Made by a program: the position numbers and the translations under genes | The notes under the pieces: model-generated | Told to the model about the DNA's origin: nothing | Databases searched by the model: none | What the model saw: the letters and a program-made list of their open reading frames with translations, nothing else | Shown here: one piece after another, positions 56,764 to 64,000 of the stretch | Layout: the number at the start of each line of letters is the position of its first letter | Numbering within the stretch: the first letter of the stretch is position 1 | Source of the DNA: Mermis nigrescens | Taxonomy: Eukaryota > Nematoda > Enoplea > Mermithida > Mermithidae | Assembly: GCA_036768485.1 (NCBI GenBank) | Contig: JAVLUZ010000261.1 | Location: 62,001-126,000, forward strand | Direction: 5' to 3' | Length of the DNA stretch: 64,000 bases

Positions 56764-57320
56764 TAGTCTGTTTCATTTATTTGAGAGCTTTTCAATCAAA
56801 TTTTTTAAAGGCTACAGTAAGCTAAACAAGACGAATTACTGTAATTCGGCAGATCAGTTCAGTGAGGGGAGGGCGAGTGGCTGGAATTCTTCCATTTTGA
56901 CTGCACTAATCCGCCCAAATAAATTTAATTTAAGCATTTAATCGATGCTAGGACATACTACAGTACGTGCGCTAAACAAAAAGCTATCGGCTGGAGTCGA
57001 ACCCGGGTTGTTTCGACGACAAGTAGACGTTTTGCCACTGAGCTATGCGGGAGTTTGCGGCGTTTCTTAACATTTTAGTCTATTGTGTTTATCAACTTAG
57101 GATAAGCTGAATGCGCGATTTTTATCTGTAAGTTGATTGATCTGTTGGAAGACGAGAATAAATTATGTCGCAAAAATGTTATTGAAAACCCCATCTTTGC
57201 TACGTACATATGTACGTAGCTACAGTGAATCTAGCAACCTACAATAAATAAGAAAGGAGGGGTTACTGTAGCCTCCGTAAACATTTATTGAAAAAGCTCT
57301 CGGATAAATGAAACAGACTA
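56764..57320. mobile_element. TA-target MITE carrying a tRNA-like module, copy 2 (557 bp, inverted)
   Basis: Ends TAGTCTGTTTCATTTATTTG and, at the right, CTCGGATAAATGAAACAGAC-TA. TA precedes the left end, and TG follows the right end. Whole-length similarity to 8227-8773 in inverted orientation, including the tRNA-like block at the same relative place. Confidence 0.88.
56984..57053 (-). ncRNA. tRNA-like module in MITE copy 2
   Basis: On the - strand, A box TAGCTCAGTGGC and B box GGTTCGACTCC are present, in the same arrangement as copy 1. A short deletion (GTCGTC against GTCGTGTCG) affects the anticodon loop. The acceptor ends do not pair, so it is not a functional tRNA. Confidence 0.72.
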
Positions 57321-57376
57321 TGGATCATTTCCTACCAGTCATTTAGAGCGCTCTCATAAACACTACGTTTAGGCAC

Positions 57377-58258
57377 TAGAGGTGCACCGGTGCCGCATTT
57401 TTTGCCGGTGTCGGTGCCAATATAGTGCTATACTTTGTGTGAGAGTGTTAAAGGGGCTAAGTACCAATAAAGCAGCTATGCTTCGTAATGCGCATACGAT
57501 TATGTACACATATATAGTTGATTTATCATTTTGTTCTTAATCACGCAAGATCCACCAGCTTCTGCCATAGCTTTCTTTTATTATTCTTTCACAGCATATT
57601 TATGATGTAAAGCATGAAAATTCCGAGGGCAGGCTAATGTAAAAATTTTCCTAATACTATATTCTAATGAGCATAAACAAATGGGTAGTTAACTGTGCTA
57701 TAAAAACACTATTTTCACATTTCTTACTAAACTTTCTCATTAAAATATGAAATCAACTAATTTTCGAGAAAATTCAATGAAATTCATCGATAAATGGTCC
57801 AAAATGACAATTTTGAGCAAAGGATTGAAAAAAATTAGAAACGTGTTTGCTTGTAAGCATGTATGTCGGTATTCAGTGACGACTCTAATTGCTAATAACG
57901 CCTACATGAGAGTTCAAATAATCATAATTTTGTTTTCAAAAAATTAAATAAATAATCGGATAACATCCTATCATGTCAAACAACCAAATTTTTGCTTTAG
58001 TTTCACAATATTTTACGACTTACGTACAGAATGAGTCAAAATCTTAGTGCAACCACTGCAAAATTGTAATTATTTTTATTGACGAATGGAGTATTAACGT
58101 TTGCATCTGAACATAATTCGAAGTTAGAGTAAAACGCTAAATTGGGAAGATTGTTTCGTAAATAAGATGAGAGAATTAAGTCAAATCTTCTTCTGTATTA
58201 TTAGTTGGCACCGGTGCCAGTGCCAAGCTGGCACCGGCCGGTGCCAGTCCCATCCCTA
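57377..58258. mobile_element. hAT-like MITE with GGTGCC subterminal repeats, 882 bp
   Basis: Left TAGAGGTGCACCGGTGCCGC; right end on the other strand TAGGGATGGGACTGGCACC. GGTGCC/GGCACC units cluster at 57385-57425 and 58205-58245. Flanks (TTAGGCAC, ATAGGTAG) agree poorly, so the duplication is uncertain. No transposase frame. Confidence 0.7.
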
Positions 58259-59429
58259 ATAGGTAGTCAGGCCCGTATCCAGGATCAGGCCAAGGGGGAG
58301 AAGGGCGGTCCACACATTCCTATAGGGGGTGAGGGGGTTATTACACCCACCTCAGGGTCCGAGACTTGAATCACTGTCGGACGATTTTGAGCTATCAAAC
58401 ATTTTCTGCATGATTTTTGGGTACAAAAGCAGCAAAGATATTAAAAATTTTCCAGCGTTTCGCGCCGACTAATACATTTCTGTTTTGTTTACATAGCCGT
58501 GCCTAGGGGTGCGAACTGTGCGGCCGCACAGGGCCGCTAAAATTATGGGCCGCTAAAAAAGTTGTAGTGCATGCCGTATAGAATTCATTTTTTGGCGGCC
58601 CTCTTACAATAATTCGATACATACGTTCAAAAGGATCGATTTTTCGACGTTCTAATGCAAACCCAGTCAGTTAGAAATCTTTACTTGCATTTTTAAGAGA
58701 ACGCTGACTGAGCTATACTTGTATTCATTTTTCAGACATATTGTTGATTTTTCTGTTGCAATAATGTGTGTCCAGAAAATTGAGTTCGAAAAGGCTAAAA
58801 TGTCAAAATTTTCCGGCGCTTTGCACCGAGCCATAGATCAAATGAATTTAAAAGCTTGAATCAGCTGAAATAATCTAGCACTTCACATCACTAGTAATTT
58901 AATGCACTATTTGTTCATTGAATGAAAGTGCGCATGCTTGTTGAGCATAAAACTAAAAGTGCGAAAATGATTGTGTACCAGTTTGTCTATTCTTTGCTTT
59001 TTTGTCTTTCTTTACAAGGACACAATCCTATTTTAAATGAAAGAAATGGCCAAATTTTCTTATGTTTTTGTGCATTTCCTGTTTTCTGAACTGCATCTTC
59101 TCAATAAGAAGGTCACAAATGGGCCTGAAAAGGGTAAGAACAAAAACTTCAATTTATACATTTTTCTATATCTTATTGGCAGCGACCCGTTGCTGCGCTA
59201 TGTAATTAGCAGAGGTCGAAAAACGCATTTCAGCTCAGAAGTTTTGTGAGATGTAAGAGTTCATCAATTTTGAGTGTTTTTGGGCTCCATTCAGGGCCGA
59301 AATTCGGCCGTTTTTGCGAAAATTTTAACGTTATTATTTGACATTAAAATGCTTTTTTACAAAATTTGTAGGGACTCTGTCCCGGACCCCGCAGGGAACG
59401 CTTGACCGCGCCACCTAAGACCCCTGCAG

Positions 59430-59575
59430 CATATGTGGGCAGCAACAAAATCCCGGGAGGGTAGGTGCAAGGTTTTTTAGAGGTCGAAAAATGGTCTTAA
59501 AAATGATGGTATGGCTAAGAAATACCGTTTTCAAGGTTTCTCATTGAGCACTACCCACGAATACCAGCTTTAAAA
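59430..59575 (-). mobile_element. Family A MITE fragment
   Basis: Starts CATATGTGGGCAGCAAC and runs to AGCACTACCCACGAATACC; the second half is missing. Confidence 0.6.
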
Positions 59576-59585
59576 ACATGGGAAG

Positions 59586-59970
59586 ATGATGAATCGCTCA
59601 AGTCATGCACATGGACCAGACATGTACACTGAGCTAAAAGTTCTTGCTCGATCAAGTCCAAATGAATTAACTTCGCCACTAGCTACTCTTAAATATCTAT
59701 CAAATGACTTCCAGGATGTTTTCCCGAACCTTATAATTGATTTCAGAATTTTACTTACAATACCTATTGCTGTGGCCTCAGCAATAGGTATTGTTAGATA
59801 TATTTAGACATATTTGCGATCAACTATGACTGATTCTCGTCTAAGTGCACTAGCGATTATTTCAATTGAAAAGGATTTATCATCTTCGTTAGATTTTTTG
59901 CAATTGATTGACCAGTTTGCCGCTCAGAAAGCTAGGCAAGTATATTTTGTAATAAAGCACGTCATCATTC
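59586..59970 (+). pseudogene. hAT transposase C-terminal dimerisation fragment (ZMYM1-like type)
   Basis: Two frames: the first reads LATLKYLSNDFQDVFPNL then FRILLTIPIAVAS; the second reads LRSTMTDSRLSALAIISIEK then LIDQFAAQKAR. Both fit the C-terminal hAT dimerisation region seen in ZMYM1-like transposon proteins. Between them, the expected SxERSFSKLKLIK-type segment is missing and a 14-bp perfect hairpin stands at 59759-59792. It is frameshifted and has no catalytic domain. Confidence 0.8.
59759..59792. repeat. 14-bp perfect inverted repeat, 6-nt loop
   Basis: AATACCTATTGCTG, loop TGGCCT, then the exact complement, inside the transposase fragment. Confidence 0.9.
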
Positions 59971-60923
59971 ACGAAATAGGTAAATTATTTGAGAAAAAAC
60001 ATACGATACCTACTAAAAATAATATATTTTGTTAGTAAATTTACAGTAAGATGCAACTGCGAACATATAGGTACATATGTAAAGGATATACATAAGTGAT
60101 AATTATGATGCCTATAAAACCAGTTTTAAAAATTATGGGGGCCGCCAAAATAAAGTTCGCCCAGGGCCGCTAAACCTCTAAGCACGGCCCTGTTTGTTTA
60201 CCCATAAAATACCTAGAATGAACTTAAAATGATCTGAAAAGTCAAAATTTTCGATTAATTCTTATATTTTTTTACTTACAAAAGTGACGAAACTAGTCAG
60301 AATGGGACAAAAAGTCGTTAAAAATGCAGTTTTTCACATTAAAACATGCTATATAGGATACTTAAGCCATTTTTCATATTTGACCTGCAAAAAAGGCTAG
60401 ACTCTAAATTTAGTGGTCCTAAATTTTCGGATTTCACCCCTTGAACTTTTGACCTTGGGAAACTATGGGGCGGTCCCAACATAAATTCGTCAATATCTCG
60501 GAAAATTCATCAGGATAGCTCGCAAAAACCGTATTTTTCGACGTTTTTCGACAAGCTCTATCCATTTAGATGATCAAATTCGAATTTTTTGAGAAAAAAA
60601 TTTTTGACACAAAAAACTATAAAAAATGTCATTTTTTGTAATGAATTTAAGTAATGATAATAATAATGAATTTAATAAATTTAAGTAATGCATGCCTTTT
60701 ATGTTTTAATATAGCTGTTCAGAAACACCATGTCATTTTTGGTCGCGCTTGGGCCAAAATGATAGGAAATACTTCACATCCGGCGCGAAGCGCCGAAACT
60801 TTGAAGATTTTACATAAAGACAGTCAATTTTTCAATCTTGCCGCGCATTAACTTACCTTTCAGAATTTTTTCCAGCCAAGGGGGAGGGGGGTGGCGCCCT
60901 CGCCCCACCTTGAAACGGCCCTG

Positions 60924-62784
60924 CCTATAGAGATAGTACGAGAAATTTTTCTGAATAAAACAAAAATAAATAGGTATATCTTTATATAAAAAACGAAAGT
61001 AGTAAATACATGCAACTATGATGCAGACTTCACTGTATAGCAGTTTATTTTCACTCGCACGTTTATTAATTTATTTTTAGCATTCATTATTTTCATTAAC
61101 AATCATGTTTATTTTTATTTATTTTTATTTATTTATTTTATTTAATGACGTTAATCGCGTAGAGATAAAAATATGTATAAAATATATTGAAGTTAGAGTT
61201 TTCGTTTTCAGGACGACCCTCGTTAGCAGCTGATGCTAATAAAAAATTTTGCTATTAGCATTGGTTGATTTACATTAGCATGCTATTTTATGTCCATGTA
61301 AAATAAAATATGTGCCGTGTAAGTAATGCATGCCTTTTATGTTTTGATATGCTGTTTAAAAACACCATATTTTGCAGGTCATTTTGTTGTCTGCGCTGAC
61401 GTCAGTAGGTAGCATATGTGATCATAGGAGGTCTGGATTTTTCGCTCTCCTCCAGAATTCGCCATTTTTTGAAGTTTCCACAAATTTGTTAGAAAATGTG
61501 CATTTTAAGTGTTTTTAGCTATCTATCTAATCGAAAGCGTCACATTTTCGGCGCTTCAAGCCATATACTCCTGTTTTGGCTATATTTCGTTCAGTTTGCT
61601 AGACTATTATTTCTTCGAAATTCCGTTTTTATGCTCTGGAATGATAAAGCATCGTCAAAAACGCCGAAAAACGACGTTTTTGACGCATACCCACCATTTG
61701 TAGGCCCAAAAAGACACTGCGAAATTTTAAATCCCCCAGAATTTCCATGGTTGTGCAGTTCGGTAGGCAAGGTACTATAACAATCATAGTTTTGAGCAAA
61801 TTAAAAAATGCATACTAAATCAAGATTATTTGACTTCTAACTTAATGGACTCAGAAAGCTGAAATGCTTAGCGCCTATTACAACATCAGCAACAAAATGC
61901 GGTTGCCGTTTACTAGTTGAATTTGGCAACGGGTGTCACTGCGCTTGAGAAGCGGATGTTTTTAAAACAAATGAGAGTGCGGAGTTGTCAGTTATTACAT
62001 TGTGCTTTAATAAGATCTTTAAAAAAGTAGACTGGATGAATAATCTTTCTGCACTGTATGAAATTCGATTGTGGAGTGCTCAAAGCGGCGCTAGAGGCTA
62101 AATAAATTAAGTAAAATATTCTGCGCGAAGCGCCAAAATTTTAAGCAATGTTGGATGAAAGATACACTAAAAAGCAATAGAATTATATTGCTTTTGTCCA
62201 AAAGTCTTAGTATCCATTAGCACGTCATAGTAACGGCCGAAATTTTCTTGAGCACGAGGCAACTTTCATTAGAATGGTGCTTATAAAAATCGATATTTGA
62301 GCAATCATACTATTGTTATAAAATGAATTGACATTATACATATCAGCAACATTAGAAATAAGCAACACTTCGCGCAATAATGCAATTTTATTTACACATC
62401 TACTGTGCCCTGTCCATATCAAAATGGTATTCTAAAGCTAAAAGCTCGTAAAAACGTTTTTAAGTGCCAGAGAAAACTTCAATCGTGTTAGTTGTCTCGA
62501 CTGATTATAATTTATCGTTCATTCTCATCTTCCCAATCTTCTGCAAATATAGATAAAAAATGAAAGTATATTGATTACGTACATTTTACACAAAATGTGC
62601 TAATCTTGCGCGTGACAAAACAATAAAGATAAAGATGAATAAAAACCATATTAAGACGATTTTAAGGTTTTCAAAATTTTGCGTGGTATGACACTTACAA
62701 AGTTATACGTTCTTTCTAATTTCTATCAGTCATCAAAGAATGTGAGTTATAAATCAGATACCAAATTATGTGTAGGTATACAGG
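60924..62784. other. Spacer without recognisable gene
   Basis: AT-rich; 61440-61790 resembles the repeat blocks at 34440-34870 and 52080-52330. A hairpin copy lies at about 62123-62136. No gene was seen. Confidence 0.45.
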
Positions 62785-63033
62785 CACACATTAGACGTGG
62801 GGTCTGGGGTCTGGACCCCCAGAAACCAAATACCCCAAAATCAAAATACCTCCAGAATTCTCAATTTTTGAAAATTTTTTTCGTTCCTTTCACAATTTTT
62901 TGATGCCAATGGATAGTGCTGGATAATAAACGTCGAAAAATTGTGTTTTTATCGCCATACCACCATTTTTAAGGCCATTTTTTGACCTTCAAAAAATCTT
63001 GCACCCCCAGAATTTTCTTGCTGCCCACGTATG
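62785..63033 (+). mobile_element. Family A MITE, 249 bp
   Basis: Starts CACACATTAGACGTGGGG, ends TGCTGCCCACGTATG; flanks TATACAGG and TTTACAGG match at 7 of 8. Confidence 0.88.
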
Positions 63034-63041
63034 TTTACAGG

Positions 63042-63820
63042 TAGTAAACACGTATGTGCATCACTTACAGATTAACGACGATGACGTATGACATTAATGA
63101 TTGATAGCGATAGACGAGTATGAGACGGTCCTAAGCGTTGTGAGCGGCTTCATGCATTGGATTAAAAACTGTAGTTTGTCTATCCGAGTCAGGGTTGGCA
63201 AGGCTGGGTTTTTTGAATCTGAGTTTTTAGGTTTTTTGGGTGCAAAAAATCATAAGATTTTGGGTTTTTGTGTTGTTTATCCATCCACAGATTACCAATT
63301 TTTCAAATGGACTAAAATAAATACTGTAGGTGATTCAAATTGTATTTATTATCTCTTTTTGTTTCCTTTATGCTGTTCCTTTGACTAGTAAAGGCCAACC
63401 AACCTCAGTCATGGTCAACACAATGCCTATACTAAAAAATGTCATACTCTAGCTTACAATTGCCATCATTTCTAAACATACTCGCAACTGCGCAATTAAA
63501 TTCTATAGAAAAATGGTTACGAGCCTGATATGGCATTCCTATTTCCTAATATTTTTTGAGAGCTAGTGCATTTTTTGATTAAAATCTGGTAATATCCGAG
63601 CATTGAGAAGATACATACATATATGTGGCAGTCGCAATGAACGATCGATTTTGTGTTGGCTTTCAATATTAGCTGAATAAAGTTGTTGCTGTTTGATTGT
63701 TTCGTGTCTTGCAGCTGTAGGAAGCACCGTTTTTTTCCACTTTTCGGTCTATTTGTCAACCAAAATCTTGGGAAATGAAAAAAATTTTTGGGCTTGATTG
63801 GCATTTGTGGAAAATTTTTG
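63042..63820. other. Right-end spacer
   Basis: No supported gene. Frames at 63101-63388 and 63517-63804 show no domain. Confidence 0.4.
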
Positions 63821-63824
63821 TAAT

Positions 63825-63965
63825 GTTAAAAATGCGTTTTAGAGAATTAAAACTTCAAAAATTTTTCGGCGCTGCGCCGAATTGATTTAATTCTTACTTA
63901 TTATTAATCTTTAAGCCGTGCAGCGCAATTGCAACATTTTTATCGACAATCTGGTCTAGAACTCC
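63825..63965 (+). repeat. Single unit related to the 47160-47640 tandem array
   Basis: ATTTTTCGGCGCTGCGCCGAATTG, then GATTTAATTC, TTAAGCCGTGC and ATTGCAACATTTTTAT in the same order as the array unit. The hairpin here has a one-nucleotide loop. Confidence 0.75.
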
Positions 63966-64000
63966 ACTACGATTGAAAATCCCTACCTTCTGCACAGTTT

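Larger units (their letters stand above)
58492..60192 (+). mobile_element. hAT transposon remnant, 1,701 bp
   Basis: Left CATAGCCGTGCCTAGGGGT; right end on the other strand CAGGGCCGTGCTTAGAGGT. Perfect duplication TTTGTTTA at 58484-58491 and 60193-60200, confirmed by the uninterrupted paralogue at 10325-10332. Contains a transposase C-terminal fragment and a family A fragment (59430-59575). Confidence 0.93.
58268..60923. mobile_element. CAGGCCC-type element split by a hAT insertion
   Basis: Left CAGGCCCGTATCCAGGATC and right TTGAAACGGCCCTG are imperfect inverted ends. Removing the hAT (58492-60192 plus one octamer) leaves about 950 bp, much of which matches 10083-10530. No target duplication was found. 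Confidence 0.5.

Overview
The window is nuclear DNA from an invertebrate animal, probably an arthropod. The evidence is two animal-type genes split by short phase-matched exons with GT-AG introns of about 1.5 to 5.7 kb, AT-rich spacer, and a very dense load of small DNA transposons. No bacterial, viral or organellar gene cluster is present. The species cannot be named from the sequence.

Two protein genes could be built exon by exon and they face each other tail to tail. CDK5RAP3 (C53/LZAP, UFM1-ligase complex) runs on the + strand from 15905 to 31136 in five sure exons plus a probable 48-nt sixth. KDSR (3-ketodihydrosphingosine reductase) runs on the - strand from 49477 down to 33774 in five exons coding 335 residues, with all SDR catalytic residues. 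Both products are expected at the ER membrane. Nothing in the sequence shows a functional link between them.

Almost everything else is mobile DNA. Positions 1-4188 (- strand) hold a broken Ty3/gypsy retrotransposon that continues off the left edge. A LINE 3' end lies at about 14413-14990. The remainder is a nest of TIR elements. TA-target elements lie at 4606-6029, 8227-8773, 8799-9051, 10968-12466, 13366-14073, 38395-39195 and 56764-57320. hAT-type elements with 8-bp target duplications include a roughly 240-bp family with CAYACGTGGGC ends and about 20 copies (family A), plus families ending CAGTGGCGGATC, CAGGCACGTAGCT, CAGGCCCGTATCC and CAGTGTTTTTTTG. A further set has TAG..CTA ends and GC-rich or GATAAA subterminal repeats. 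Two hAT copies keep transposase remnants (18283-19251 on -, 59586-59970 on +). Many insertions are nested, and target duplications give their order.

The most unusual item is a 547-557 bp TA-target MITE present twice (8227-8773 and, inverted, 56764-57320) that carries a tRNA-like module with intact A and B boxes. The second is a 13-bp hairpin motif, GGCGC-NNN-GCGCC, found more than 20 times in otherwise unrelated repeats, with the loop triplet varying while the stem is kept.
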